Shown here: positions 37,213 through 46,650 of the stretch, one piece after another | Position numbering within the stretch: the first letter of the stretch is position 1 | How the letters are laid out: each line of letters opens with the position of its first letter | Source: Lachnospiraceae bacterium | Lineage (GTDB): Bacteria > Bacillota > Clostridia > Lachnospirales > Lachnospiraceae | Length of the DNA stretch: 47,550 nucleotides | Reading direction: 5' to 3' | Assembly (NCBI GenBank): GCA_910575155.1 | Contig: CAJTDX010000023.1 | Location: 5,001 to 52,550 of the forward strand | Notes under the pieces: model-generated | Seen by the model: only the letters and a program-made list of their open reading frames with translations | What the model was told of the DNA's origin: nothing | Databases searched by the model: none | Made by a program: the position numbers and the translations under genes

Positions 37213-37839
37213 ATGGATTTTATCGAAGTAACAGCAAAAACTGTAGATGACGCTATTACAGAAGGCCTGATCAAACTTGGAACTACCAGTGATAAAATTG
37301 AGACGGAAATAATTGAAAAAGGAAGCAGTGGATTTCTGGGGATTGGAAGCAAACCTGCAGTTGTGAGAATACGCAAAAAATTTTCCGTGAAAGATTTTGT
37401 CTGGAGCTTTTTGAATGATGTGTTTCAGGCAATGAAGATGAAAGTGGAGATTAATGTCACAGTAAGCGAAGATCAAAAAAATGTGGATGTGGAATTAAAG
37501 GGCGAGGATATGGGCGTTTTGATTGGAAAGCGCGGACAAACTCTGGATTCCTTACAATATATTACAAATCTTGCATTGGGAAAACAGGTAAATGAATTTG
37601 TCAAGGTTAAGATTGATACAGAGGATTACAGAAAAAGAAGGAAAGATACACTTGAAAATCTTGCAAAGAATATTGCTTATAAGGTTAAAAGAACGAAACG
37701 TCCGGTTTCTTTGGAGCCGATGAATCCTTTTGAAAGGCGTGTAATTCATTCTGCGTTGCAGAATGACAAATATGTAAGTACACACAGTGAAGGGGAAGAA
37801 CCATACAGGCATGTGGTAGTTACATTAAAGAGGCATTAA
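37213..37839 (+). CDS. jag: RNA-binding protein Jag/KhpB
   Basis: The 208-residue protein has a Jag N-terminal domain (1-50, MDFIEVTAKTVDDAI and GSSGFLGIGSKPA), a KH-like domain with GVLIGKRGQTLDSLQYI, and an R3H domain ending HVVVTLKR. It binds RNA and affects cell shape and sporulation in relatives. It follows yidC by 21 bases, and a terminator comes 21 bases after its stop. Confidence 0.95.
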   Translation: MDFIEVTAKTVDDAITEGLIKLGTTSDKIETEIIEKGSSGFLGIGSKPAVVRIRKKFSVKDFVWSFLNDVFQAMKMKVEINVTVSEDQKNVDVELKGEDMGVLIGKRGQTLDSLQYITNLALGKQVNEFVKVKIDTEDYRKRRKDTLENLAKNIAYKVKRTKRPVSLEPMNPFERRVIHSALQNDKYVSTHSEGEEPYRHVVVTLKRH

Positions 37840-37860
37840 AAGTATCAAAGTAATAAATAA

Positions 37861-37903
37861 GGTTTTCTCGAAATGCTGTTATGCGTAGAGAAAGCCTTTT
37901 TTT
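37861..37903 (+). terminator. Intrinsic terminator after jag
   Basis: GGTTTTCTC (37861-37869) pairs with GAGAAAGCC (37888-37896) with one wobble, then seven T residues. Confidence 0.85.
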
Positions 37904-37955
37904 CACTTATTAAATTATAAATATTTAATCCTGATTGAAAAAGGAGGCGGGAAGA

Positions 37956-39347
37956 TTGAGAGGAGATACCATTGCGGCAGCCGCCACTGCTATGAGTAAT
38001 TCCGGCATAGGGATTATTCGGATCAGCGGAGAGGAATCGCTTGCTGTGATTGATCGTATATACCGTTCGAAAGGAGAAACAAAAATATTATCGCAAATGC
38101 CCAGTCATACCATACATTATGGATATATCTGTGATGGGGAAACGGTGATTGACGAAGTTCTGGTACTGATAATGAAAAGTCCGAACAGCTATACTGCTGA
38201 AGACACTGTGGAAATTGATTGTCATGGCGGTATTCTGGTAATGAAACGGATTTTGGAAACTGTGATAAAATATGGGGCGAGAGCAGCAGAGCCAGGAGAG
38301 TTTACAAAACGGGCTTTTTTAAATGGAAGGATAGATTTATCTCAGGCAGAATCTGTCATGGATCTTATCAATGCAAAAAATAAGTTTGCACTGGATGCTT
38401 CAATCCGCCAGCTCCAGGGAAGCGTTGGGGAGAAAATAAAAAAAATAAGAGCCAGTCTTCTCTATGAGACTGCTTTTATAGAATCTGCTCTGGATGACCC
38501 GGAACATATCTCTCTTGAAGGATATGGAGAAAAATTAAATTATAATATAATAAATATAATTTCTGTGCTGGAAAAATTAATCCGCTCAGCGGAGGATGGA
38601 CAATTGCTGAAAGAGGGAATTAATACCGTTATCGTAGGAAAACCAAATGCAGGAAAATCGTCTCTGATGAATGTACTGGTGCGAAAAGAACGTTCTATAG
38701 TTACAGATATAGAGGGAACTACAAGAGACGCTTTAGAAGAACAGATAAACCTCAATGGCATTACCCTGAATGTCGTTGATACTGCGGGTGTGCGTGAGAC
38801 AGACGATGAGGTTGAAAAAATTGGAGTAAATAAGACAAAATACTATTTATTTAATTCTGATTTAATAATATATGTTATAGATTCTTCCAGAGAATTGGAT
38901 AAAAATGATGAAGACATTTTAAATCTACTTCAGGAGAAGAAGGCGATTGTTCTCTTAAATAAATGTGATTTGCAACAGGTCATTTCGGAAGATGATGTGA
39001 CTGAGAAATTATCAGAAAAAAATTTAACATGTTCAGTAATTCCTGTATCAGCAAAAGAGCGCTCGGGGATAGAAAAACTGGAGGCAGAAATTCAGAAACT
39101 GTTTTTTTCAGGTGAACTTGAATGTAACGATGAAATTTATATTACAAATGTAAGGCATAAAATGGCGCTGCAGGAAGCGTTGAACAGTTTACGCCTGGTA
39201 CAGGAAAGTATTGAAAATAAGATGCCGGAAGATTTTTATTCGATTGATCTTATGAACGCCTGTGAAGAATTGGGGAGTATCACGGGTGAGACAGTAAGAG
39301 AGGATCTGGTAAATGAAATTTTTTCAAAGTTTTGTATGGGAAAATAG
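37956..39347 (+). CDS. mnmE: tRNA modification GTPase MnmE
   Basis: The 463-residue protein begins RGDTIAAAATAMSNSGIG, and has the G domain with G1 GKPNAGKSS (about 228-236), DIEGTTRDALEE, DTAGVRE and NKCD. It ends with the C-terminal CMGK that binds the methylene carrier. With MnmG it forms 5-carboxymethylaminomethyl groups on U34 of tRNAs. The start is TTG at 37956 with AAAGGAGG upstream; an in-frame TTG at 37935 would lie before that site. Confidence 0.97.
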   Translation: MRGDTIAAAATAMSNSGIGIIRISGEESLAVIDRIYRSKGETKILSQMPSHTIHYGYICDGETVIDEVLVLIMKSPNSYTAEDTVEIDCHGGILVMKRILETVIKYGARAAEPGEFTKRAFLNGRIDLSQAESVMDLINAKNKFALDASIRQLQGSVGEKIKKIRASLLYETAFIESALDDPEHISLEGYGEKLNYNIINIISVLEKLIRSAEDGQLLKEGINTVIVGKPNAGKSSLMNVLVRKERSIVTDIEGTTRDALEEQINLNGITLNVVDTAGVRETDDEVEKIGVNKTKYYLFNSDLIIYVIDSSRELDKNDEDILNLLQEKKAIVLLNKCDLQQVISEDDVTEKLSEKNLTCSVIPVSAKERSGIEKLEAEIQKLFFSGELECNDEIYITNVRHKMALQEALNSLRLVQESIENKMPEDFYSIDLMNACEELGSITGETVREDLVNEIFSKFCMGK

Positions 39348-39387
39348 AAATTAATTTTAAATATAATTTTTAGAAAGGAGAGTTTTT

Positions 39388-41274
39388 ATGCCTTGTATGA
39401 CAGAAACTTATGATGTTTGTATTGTTGGAGCAGGACATGCGGGATGTGAAGCGGCGCTGGCCTGTGCAAGGTTGGGCCTTGAAACAATGATCTTTACTGT
39501 TAGCGTGGAAAGTATTGCGCTTATGCCTTGTAATCCCAATATCGGAGGAAGTTCAAAGGGGCATCTGGTACGTGAAATTGACGCTCTGGGCGGACAGATG
39601 GGGATCAATATAGACAAAACATTTATTCAGTCCAAAATGTTAAACCGTTCCAAAGGTCCGGCGGTTCATTCTCTCCGCGCCCAAGCAGATAAGGCAGAAT
39701 ACAGTCAATTGATGCGAAGAACTTTGGAAAATACAGAACATCTTACTGTTCGTCAGGCCGAGGTAACAGATCTGATCGTAGAAGATGGAATAATATCAGG
39801 GGTAAAAACGTTCTCCGGAGCTTCTTATTATAGTAAAGCGGTGGTTCTTTGCACAGGTACTTATCTGAAAGCAAGATGTCTTTATGGCGATGTTGTTTCT
39901 TATACCGGGCCAAATGGATTACAGTCCGCCAATCATTTATCGCAGTCTTTGAGAGATAATTCTGTAGAAATTTTCCGCTTTAAAACCGGTACTCCTGCAA
40001 GAATAGACAAACGTTCTCTCGATTTTAGTAAGATGCAGGAACAAAAAGGCGATGATAAAATTGTTCCTTTTTCTTTTACCACAGATCCGGAGGAAGTTCA
40101 GATTGATCAGGTTTCCTGCTGGCTGACTTATACCAATGAAAAAACGCATTCGATTATTCGGGAGAATCTGGATCGCTCGCCGCTTTATTCGGGAATGATT
40201 GAAGGAACTGGTCCCAGATATTGTCCCTCTATTGAAGATAAAGTAGTAAGGTTTTCTGATAAGGAGCGACACCAGGTGTTTATTGAACCGGAGGGATTAT
40301 ATACCAATGAAATGTATGTGGGAGGGATGTCGAGTTCCCTGCCTGAAGACGTTCAATTTGAAATGTACCGTACAGTTCCGGGACTGGAACAGGCAAAGAT
40401 TGTAAGAAACGCCTACGCAATAGAATATGATTGCATAAATCCCAGACAGCTTTATCCAACGCTGGAATTTAAAAATATAAAAGGTCTTTTTTCCGGCGGG
40501 CAGTTCAATGGCAGCTCAGGGTATGAAGAGGCGGCGGCTCAGGGATTAATAGCGGGGATTAACGCGGCTATGTATGTTCAGGGAAAAGATCCTCTGATAT
40601 TGGATCGTTCAGAATCCTATATTGGAGTGTTGATTGATGATCTGGTAACAAAAGAGAATCATGAACCTTACCGTATGATGACTTCCAGAGCGGAATATCG
40701 CTTACTTTTGAGGCAGGATAATGCCGATTTAAGATTATCAAAAAAAGGTTATCAGGTTGGATTGATCAGTCAGGAACGATATGATTGGGTAGTAGAAAAG
40801 GAACGTCTCATCGCTCAGGAAATAAAACGGCTGGAGCAGGTAAAAATTGGCGCCAGTGAAGCAGTGCAGAAATTATTGGAACAGCGCGGCAGTACGCCTT
40901 TGAAAACAGGAACAACGCTTGCAGAACTGATCAGGCGTCCGGAATTATGTTATGAAGATCTTGCGGATATAGACGGTGAAAGAACGGATCTTCCAATGGA
41001 TGTAATCGAACAGGTGAATATCAATATTAAGTACGATGGTTATATCAAACGCCAGATGAAACAGGTAAGGGAATTTAAGAAATTGGAAAATAAAAAGCTT
41101 CCGCAACATTTTGATTATGAACAGGTAGGCAGCCTTCGCATTGAGGCGAAACAGAAGTTAAATCTTTACCAGCCTGTCAATGTGGGACAGGCGTCCAGAA
41201 TTTCCGGTGTTTCGCCGGCAGATATCTCTGTGCTGCTGGTATACTTAGAGCAAAAAAATAGCAGAGAAAAATAA
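39388..41274 (+). CDS. mnmG: tRNA uridine-5-carboxymethylaminomethyl enzyme MnmG
   Basis: The 628-residue FAD protein starts with the dinucleotide fold [17 protein letters not shown] and [23 protein letters not shown]. It includes GTPARID, the catalytic Cys in the RYCPSIEDK block, [26 protein letters not shown] and C-terminal MnmE-binding helices. Partner of MnmE. AAAGGAG site before the ATG at 39388; normal length. Confidence 0.97.
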   Translation: MPCMTETYDVCIVGAGHAGCEAALACARLGLETMIFTVSVESIALMPCNPNIGGSSKGHLVREIDALGGQMGINIDKTFIQSKMLNRSKGPAVHSLRAQADKAEYSQLMRRTLENTEHLTVRQAEVTDLIVEDGIISGVKTFSGASYYSKAVVLCTGTYLKARCLYGDVVSYTGPNGLQSANHLSQSLRDNSVEIFRFKTGTPARIDKRSLDFSKMQEQKGDDKIVPFSFTTDPEEVQIDQVSCWLTYTNEKTHSIIRENLDRSPLYSGMIEGTGPRYCPSIEDKVVRFSDKERHQVFIEPEGLYTNEMYVGGMSSSLPEDVQFEMYRTVPGLEQAKIVRNAYAIEYDCINPRQLYPTLEFKNIKGLFSGGQFNGSSGYEEAAAQGLIAGINAAMYVQGKDPLILDRSESYIGVLIDDLVTKENHEPYRMMTSRAEYRLLLRQDNADLRLSKKGYQVGLISQERYDWVVEKERLIAQEIKRLEQVKIGASEAVQKLLEQRGSTPLKTGTTLAELIRRPELCYEDLADIDGERTDLPMDVIEQVNINIKYDGYIKRQMKQVREFKKLENKKLPQHFDYEQVGSLRIEAKQKLNLYQPVNVGQASRISGVSPADISVLLVYLEQKNSREK

Positions 41275-41303
41275 ATGGGAAGTGAGAAATCAGAGGGAAC
41301 ATT

Positions 41304-42026
41304 ATGGAATATCAAACAGAACGCTTTTTAAGTGGATTGGAGCAGTTAAATATTACAATCTCAGAAGAAATGTTAGAGCAATTTCTTGTTTTTTATCAAA
41401 TGCTGATTGAAAAAAATAAAGTGATGAATCTTACGGCGATTACGGAATTTGAGGATGTGGTAGAAAAGCATTTTTTGGATTCATTGAGCCTTGCGGGAAG
41501 TATTGATTTGAATCGAAACTATAAAATACTGGATTTGGGGACTGGAGCAGGATTTCCGGGAATCCCATTAAAAATTGTGTTTCCGGAATTGGAGATTGTT
41601 TTAATGGATTCATTAAATAAAAGGGTTCTTTTCTTACAGGAGGTTCTTGCAGAATTAAATCTGAAAAAAATTACTGCAGTTCATGGCAGAGCAGAAGAGA
41701 TGGCGAGAAAGTCAGAATATCGGGAACAATTTGATCTGTGTCTTTCCCGCGCCGTTGCAAATTTATCTTCTCTGAGTGAGTACTGTATTCCTTTTGTAAA
41801 ACAGGAAGGTATGTTTATTTCTTATAAATCCGCAGAGATTGAAGAAGAGGTATGTCAGGCAAAGAAAGCCGTTCATTTACTGGGAGGAGAAATTACAAAA
41901 GTTGATAAATTTACGATCCCTGGGACAGATTTGTTTCGGTCCTTTGTGCATGTAAGAAAAAAGCAGCGTACGCCAAAAGCATATCCCAGAAAAGCGGGAA
42001 TGCCCGCAAAAAATCCAATACATTAA
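41304..42026 (+). CDS. rsmG: 16S rRNA (guanine-527-N7) methyltransferase RsmG
   Basis: The 240-residue AdoMet enzyme has motif I KILDLGTGAGFPGIPL, then LMDSLNKRVLFLQEV and the characteristic RAVANLSSLSEYC. It methylates G527 of 16S rRNA. It follows mnmG in the common gid order. GAGGGA precedes the ATG. A strong terminator closes the run. Confidence 0.97.
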   Translation: MEYQTERFLSGLEQLNITISEEMLEQFLVFYQMLIEKNKVMNLTAITEFEDVVEKHFLDSLSLAGSIDLNRNYKILDLGTGAGFPGIPLKIVFPELEIVLMDSLNKRVLFLQEVLAELNLKKITAVHGRAEEMARKSEYREQFDLCLSRAVANLSSLSEYCIPFVKQEGMFISYKSAEIEEEVCQAKKAVHLLGGEITKVDKFTIPGTDLFRSFVHVRKKQRTPKAYPRKAGMPAKNPIH

Positions 42027-42050
42027 ATATTATTAATGTATTGGATTTTG
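42011..42050 (+). terminator. Intrinsic terminator after rsmG
   Basis: Perfect 16-base arms (42011-42026 and 42033-42048) with an ATATTA loop and a T-rich end on the plus strand. The left arm includes the last rsmG codons. Confidence 0.85.
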
Positions 42051-42081
42051 TTTACTAAAAACCTGTTTTATACTCTGAAAC

Positions 42082-43035
42082 TTATTTTGATTCCAGATAA
42101 AGATTTAAAACATCCAGCAATTTATTCGGGACTTCCAGTTGAGGAAGATATTTGCTTCCTGAAATAAAAGTAGTTTCTATGGAAGGATTGCAGGAAAAGT
42201 AGCTGTTTACAATTTTTTCATTGTCTTCTTTTTCTTTGCTGGCAATGAGGAAAATACTGTTATTTATTTTCTTTAAAGCATGAATGATATTGATATTGGT
42301 ATAATTTGATTTCATACTGGAAAGTAAATATTTTCCATGGCTGTTTCCAAGATGAGAAGCTTCATAATATTGATCAAGTACTTTGACCGGGATGGTATAA
42401 TCTTTGTAATAATAATCTTTATAAAAACTTGTTCTTATATTTCTTTGAGTGTATACCAGATTGTAAACTAACGTACCGATAATGGGAAGATCAATAAAGA
42501 ACTTCAGAGCATTTTTTCTCTTATTTGGCGTTTTGCAAAGATCTGATAAATCAGAGGGATTAATAATTATTATTTTATTAAAATACTCAGGATCCATGTT
42601 ACATGCCATTAATGTAAAGGATGAGGATTCGCCAGTTGAAATGACATCTGCTTTTGAACCTATGACATGTTTGATAAAATCTGTGATCATCTGCACATAT
42701 AAGAAATTGCTGTAGGTCATATTAGGTTTGTCACTTCTTCCGCAGCCAAGCAGATCTATAGTATAAACAGTATAGTGTTTTGCAAGGTGTTTTACCGTTT
42801 TATCCCATTCGAATGCTGAAGCCGCTGGATGCAAATCATGAATCAATAGTAATGGAGAGCCTTTTCCCTGCTTTGTATAAAAAATATTTCCATATCTCCA
42901 GTTGAAAAATCTTCCCCGATCCGTTTTTAATAAGTTTTTCATTACAGAAGATATACTGATGGCCTTATTAATTCCACAAATACTGAATCCAGTTAAAGTT
43001 GTCAGAAGTAAAAGATTACGAACTTGCTTTTTCAT
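42082..43035 (-). CDS. Membrane-anchored alpha/beta-hydrolase-like protein, active site incomplete
   Basis: The 317-residue protein has an N-terminal signal anchor (about 5-25). A hydrolase fold follows: LLLIHDLHPAASAF (oxyanion loop), YTIDLLGCGRSDKP, and the nucleophile elbow STGESSSF with Ser present. The C-terminal ISGSKYLPQLEVP aligns with the GHLPHLE motif of active enzymes, but the catalytic His is replaced (Tyr or Lys). It may be a pseudoenzyme or use another His. A GGGAGAG site precedes the ATG; transcription is from the 43128-43156 promoter through a palindrome-bearing leader. Confidence 0.7.
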   Translation of the reverse strand: MKKQVRNLLLLTTLTGFSICGINKAISISSVMKNLLKTDRGRFFNWRYGNIFYTKQGKGSPLLLIHDLHPAASAFEWDKTVKHLAKHYTVYTIDLLGCGRSDKPNMTYSNFLYVQMITDFIKHVIGSKADVISTGESSSFTLMACNMDPEYFNKIIIINPSDLSDLCKTPNKRKNALKFFIDLPIIGTLVYNLVYTQRNIRTSFYKDYYYKDYTIPVKVLDQYYEASHLGNSHGKYLLSSMKSNYTNINIIHALKKINNSIFLIASKEKEDNEKIVNSYFSCNPSIETTFISGSKYLPQLEVPNKLLDVLNLYLESK

Positions 43036-43054
43036 TACAGAACTCTCCCTTCAT

Positions 43055-43070
43055 GATACCTGACGGTATC
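43055..43070. promoter_or_regulatory. Palindrome in the hydrolase leader
   Basis: GATACC-TGAC-GGTATC, a perfect six-base dyad about 20 bases upstream of the hydrolase ATG and just before its ribosome site. Its size and symmetry resemble TetR-family operators. Confidence 0.4.
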
Positions 43071-43127
43071 TTATTTTTGGCTTATTTTTGATATAAGTAA
43101 TGAAGTGTGAATGAATCATCTATTACT

Positions 43128-43156
43128 ATTATAGACGAAACAAACTGGATATACAA
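43128..43156 (-). promoter_or_regulatory. Promoter of the alpha/beta-hydrolase-like gene
   Basis: On the minus strand TTGTAT (43151-43156) and TATAAT (43128-43133) are 17 bases apart, giving a leader of about 85 bases. Confidence 0.65.
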
Positions 43157-43318
43157 ACAAAATATGATTAAAAATAAAAAATGTAAATTTTTACTTTTCA
43201 TATTTTAAATTTTGATATAAAATGTAATTATCTGAATACTGTAAAAATGTGCAGATAACTTGTCTTTAGTTTGAATTATAATAATGCATAGAACATATGT
43301 TTATGGAGAAAAGAAAAT

Positions 43319-44347
43319 ATGGTTGTAGAATATTTAGAAAAATTATACCAAGATTTATACGAAAAAAAATTAAATTTGGAGCGTGACAATCAAAGAAAAG
43401 AAGTTCAATTAAAAAATAATCTTACCTTTATTAAAACCTTAGAAGAATCATTGGATGAAAATTATGAGTCTTTTTCTCCAAGAAAAGTTGATGAAAAAAA
43501 CCATATGAAGATTGAATCTTTGTTAAGAGAACAGAGAGAGATTGAGGAGAGTATCAGAAAGATCAAAGTACAGATTATTGACCTTAATGTTCAGATTTCT
43601 GAGTTAGATAATGTTATCAAAATTGCCCGCAATAATGAAAAATTAGTATTAACGGATTATATAAAGAAAAATGATGATAAAATAATTAAACAGAATATTT
43701 TGGAGGTTCAGGAGATTGAGCGTCAGCGCATAGCCAGAGATATGCATGATTCTGTTGTTCAGAGCCTTACCAGTCTTGTTCACAGGATGGAACTATGTAC
43801 TAAAATAGGAGAGATGGATCCTGTCCGCAGTAAGCTGGAACTGCGTGAGATGACAAAAAATGTAAGGGATATCATACAGGAAATCAGAGAGGTAATTTAC
43901 GATCTCCGCCCTATGTCTTTGGAAGATATTGGATTGGAAGAAGCGGTAGAAAGAGAATTAATAAAAATAAGAAATTATGGAATTATGAAAGTTTCATATG
44001 AGATACAGGAAAATTCTTTGAACTTATCTTCTGCAATAACTTTGACAATCTTCAGAATTATAAGGGAAGTTTTTAATAATGTTTTAAAACATGCCCAGGC
44101 CGAACATCTCAGTGTAATAATTAAATATGAAGAAGGATATGTATTCATTGATATTGAGGATGATGGGGTTGGTTTTTCAGCAGATGAAGAATTGCATATT
44201 GTAAATGAAGAAAACTCAGGATTTGGAATTTCTATGATGCAGGAAAGAATTTATTTACTGGGGGGAAAAATAAATATAGATTCTAAACCGGGGGAAGGAA
44301 CAAAAGTTAAGATCAGTGTACCAATTGATAAGGAGGTAAAACAATGA
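43319..44347 (+). CDS. DegS-like soluble sensor histidine kinase
   Basis: The 342-residue kinase has no membrane helix. The first 130 residues form a coiled-coil sensor (EQREIEESIRKIKVQIIDLNV). A HisKA_3 dimerisation domain follows with His143 in RIARDMHDSVVQ, then a GHKL ATPase domain with DDGVGFS, FGISMMQERIYLLGG and GEGTKVKISVP. This layout is that of DegS. The ATG at 43319 has GGAG about 10 bases upstream. The stop overlaps the partner's start (ATGA). Confidence 0.9.
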   Translation: MVVEYLEKLYQDLYEKKLNLERDNQRKEVQLKNNLTFIKTLEESLDENYESFSPRKVDEKNHMKIESLLREQREIEESIRKIKVQIIDLNVQISELDNVIKIARNNEKLVLTDYIKKNDDKIIKQNILEVQEIERQRIARDMHDSVVQSLTSLVHRMELCTKIGEMDPVRSKLELREMTKNVRDIIQEIREVIYDLRPMSLEDIGLEEAVERELIKIRNYGIMKVSYEIQENSLNLSSAITLTIFRIIREVFNNVLKHAQAEHLSVIIKYEEGYVFIDIEDDGVGFSADEELHIVNEENSGFGISMMQERIYLLGGKINIDSKPGEGTKVKISVPIDKEVKQ

Positions 44348-44988
44348 TTGCAAAAATAATGATTGTAGATAATCATTCTATGGTAAGAGAAGGATTAAAA
44401 AAGTTATTGGAATATGACGGAGATATTAAGGTAGTTGGAGAAGCAAACGATGGAATTGAGTGTCTGCATTTATTGCAAGAGATTGTTCCTCAGGTTTTAC
44501 TGCTGGATATTGATATGCCTAAAATGGACGGATTAAAAGTATTGGAGAAAATTAAAGAAGAGAATATTGACGTAAAAGTTATTATTCTTACAGTGCATAA
44601 TGAAATAGAGTACTTGCTGAAAGCAGTAAGTATAGGGGTTGATGGATATATGTTAAAAGATTCCGAATCATTGGAATTAAAAAAAGCTATATTCAGTGTA
44701 ATAGAGGGGGAGGTGTATATTCAGCCCAGTCTTATCCCTATGTTAAATTCAAAAATTGTGGAAAGAGATATTGATAAAATAAAAATTGGAAAACTGACCA
44801 GAAGAGAAATGGAAATATTAAAACTTCTTTCTATTGGACTTTCCAATAAAGAAATAGGAGAAAAATTAAAAATTTCTGAGAGAACAGTAAAAAATCATAT
44901 ATCCAGTATATTTAGAAAAATTGATGTTACAGACAGAACGCAGGCAGCAGTATTTTCGATCAGAAATAATCTGGTTAATGTATTTTAG
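44344..44988 (+). CDS. DegU-like (NarL/LuxR family) response regulator
   Basis: The 214-residue protein has a receiver with Asp8/Asn9 (VDNH in place of the usual VDDH), phospho-acceptor Asp55 (LLDIDMP), and Lys in MLKDSE. A LuxR-type helix-turn-helix follows (LTRREMEILKLLSIGLSNKEIGEKLKISERTVKNHISSIFRKI). Partner of the DegS-like kinase with a four-base overlap. The targets are unknown. No terminator other than the parS hairpin lies behind it. Confidence 0.92.
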   Translation: MIAKIMIVDNHSMVREGLKKLLEYDGDIKVVGEANDGIECLHLLQEIVPQVLLLDIDMPKMDGLKVLEKIKEENIDVKVIILTVHNEIEYLLKAVSIGVDGYMLKDSESLELKKAIFSVIEGEVYIQPSLIPMLNSKIVERDIDKIKIGKLTRREMEILKLLSIGLSNKEIGEKLKISERTVKNHISSIFRKIDVTDRTQAAVFSIRNNLVNVF

Positions 44989-45029
44989 TTGTGAAAGTAT
45001 TGATAATTGTATAATGATCTTAGAAGGAA

Positions 45030-45045
45030 TGTTTCACGTGAAACA
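45030..45045. other. parS centromere-like site (ParB binding)
   Basis: TGTTTCACGTGAAACA is identical to the consensus 16-bp parS of Bacillus and many other bacteria. The palindrome extends to 20 bases (45028-45047) and is followed on the plus strand by ATTTTTTAT, so it could also terminate the DegU transcript. It lies about 10 kb from oriC, a normal distance. Confidence 0.92.
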
Positions 45046-45449
45046 TTATTTTTTATAAATATAATGTTTTAGAATGGAATATTGTTTTTTTAATTTAGTT
45101 TTTTATAAAGATTTTTATTAATCTATATAACGAACATGTAAATATAAATGTAGTGGCTTTATAGGATAAAGTTTTATAAAATATAAGTGACTATTGCAAA
45201 ATAGTAAGCGTATTAAAGAAAAGAAGTACAGAAATAGGATTAAATTATTGATAGTAATTATTAAAAAAAATTAGTAATTTTTATTTGAAAAATATTGTTT
45301 GAACTTTGATGACAAGAATACATATATTAAAAAATGAATACTGTTTTAGAGTAGACATAGCGGATTAAACTAATAAAAAGTTAATGGAGTAAAATAGAAA
45401 TTATCAATGAGCAAAAAAATTGAGAAACGAAATAGTCTGTGATTTATGA

Positions 45450-45560
45450 ATGAACCATATCTCAATCTGTTTAATCCATGAACACTGTTCTGGCGTATAT
45501 AAAAACGTATTCTGTGGCTTTTGTCATAAAGGAAATCCGCGTGGCTTGACAGACTCTTAA
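45450..45560 (+). pseudogene. Short frame with CxxC motifs, possible transposase relic
   Basis: ATG at 45450 opens 36 codons ending TAA, with Cys pairs in HCSGVYKNVFCGFCHKG. A second frame continues FKYGHKDVYFFNK. The arrangement recalls the zinc ribbon at the start of some transposases, decayed by stops and a frameshift. Chance is not excluded, and no terminal repeats were found. Confidence 0.25.
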
Positions 45561-45976
45561 GAATGACGTTTTAAATATGGCCACAAAGATGTATATTTCT
45601 TCAACAAGACATAGCAGATTTTTTGATTTATATTTATTAAGTCTGTCACATACAAAAGTCCAGGATGCTGCGAGATAATTTGTTTTTGCTAAGGAGTGTA
45701 CTGTATATATGAAACATTTTTTTATATGTGTGAGATTAAAATATGGCGTTTCCATATGTTATGTACAACATTGAAAAAATCAATTAGGCTGATGGTTCTA
45801 TTGATGATATATTTAAATTCCATATGGGCCGGTTTTCGGACATTGCCGGCTTATTTGAATATTTTTTTTGTAATGTTTGGATACCACTTATTCTATCCAC
45901 CGATATCATATAGCTGCCTGTTTCGTAAATATTCCGCGCCTCATGGTAAAAAGAACATATTTCATTTAATTTCTCT

Positions 45977-46075
45977 GCAAATATTTTCAGACTTTCTGCT
46001 ACTTTCTTCACAAATATTTCTGGGCTTTCTGCTACATTCACCGCAAATATTTTCGGAGTTTCCGCTTTCTCGTAA
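45977..46075. repeat. Three copies of a 33-bp tandem repeat
   Basis: GCAAATATT or its variant ACAAATATT recurs at 45977, 46010 and 46043, exactly 33 bases apart. The intervening bases are similar (CTTTCTGCTAC). A 33-base unit keeps the frame; on the minus strand it reads as 11-residue units such as VAESPEIFVKK. Confidence 0.75.
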
Positions 46076-46249
46076 CCATGTAGTTAGCAACGAACAAAAT
46101 ATAGATGGATGATTATATCTGTATAAAAAATGGTTAAAGGTTTTTGCAGAAATAATTTTCACAATTTTTTTATGACTGCATCTACCAGATGTAAGTGGCT
46201 CCAATAGCTGATTTCATAAACTTATTTTTCCGGGTTGCGGCAGGCAATT

Positions 46250-46650
46250 TCAAGAATCCTGATAATCTTGTTTATTTATATAGAATTTAGACTGTCCAGA
46301 GCGGGAAGAATTGGCAAGGAGTATGATTATTTTATCTTCAAGATCCGCATGATTTTTTTCCTCTGTATCCCGCAGTAATGAAAGGCTTTTCACGAAACTG
46401 GTAGGATATCTGCTGACAAAGTTTTTTCCAATGATGACCTTTTCAAACCCTGCTGTTTATTGAACCTGTCTTGCGCAGAACATAAATTTTTGTGCATTCC
46501 ACATGAGAGGCAGGCAGTTCTTGCTTTTTTAGAACTTTGAAAGGAAATGGTATATAGAATCCGACATTAAAATGGGCCCGCACTTTCTGGCATAGTTAGT
46601 CTCTTCTTGCATTTTTCTATTATGCCATATATTCAAGGTATTCCTCCAAT
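46250..46650 (-). pseudogene. Protein-like relic on the minus strand, frameshifted
   Basis: A 65-codon frame (46250-46447) with protein-like composition (EKVIIGKNFVSRYPTSF, then LLRDTEEKNHADLEDKI) ends at a TGA but has no start. Upstream, another frame reads HVECTKIYVLRKTGSINS. Further upstream, a GGAGG (46643-46647) and TTG (46636) open a third short frame. Together they look like one gene broken by at least two frameshifts. The family is not recognised. Confidence 0.4.

Noticed and set aside
43228-43258. TTATCTG..CAGATAA inverted repeat upstream of the DegS-like gene
   Set aside because: Only seven-base arms in very AT-rich DNA with no clear promoter relation; too weak to call.
45471-45755. 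94-codon minus-strand frame
   Set aside because: The ATG has no ribosome site and the protein resembles nothing recognised; it overlaps the plus-strand zinc-ribbon-like relic.
45977-46075. Possible CRISPR array
   Set aside because: The 33-bp units are contiguous with no unique spacers, so it is a tandem repeat, not repeat-spacer DNA.
45696-46112. 138-codon plus-strand frame in the gene-poor region
   Set aside because: No ribosome site, composition follows the AT-rich repeat, and it overlaps equally long frames on the other strand; treated as chance.
45962-46204. 80-codon minus-strand frame with Cys-rich repeats
   Set aside because: It starts only at TTG without a ribosome site, and the pattern comes from the 33-bp repeat read in another frame.
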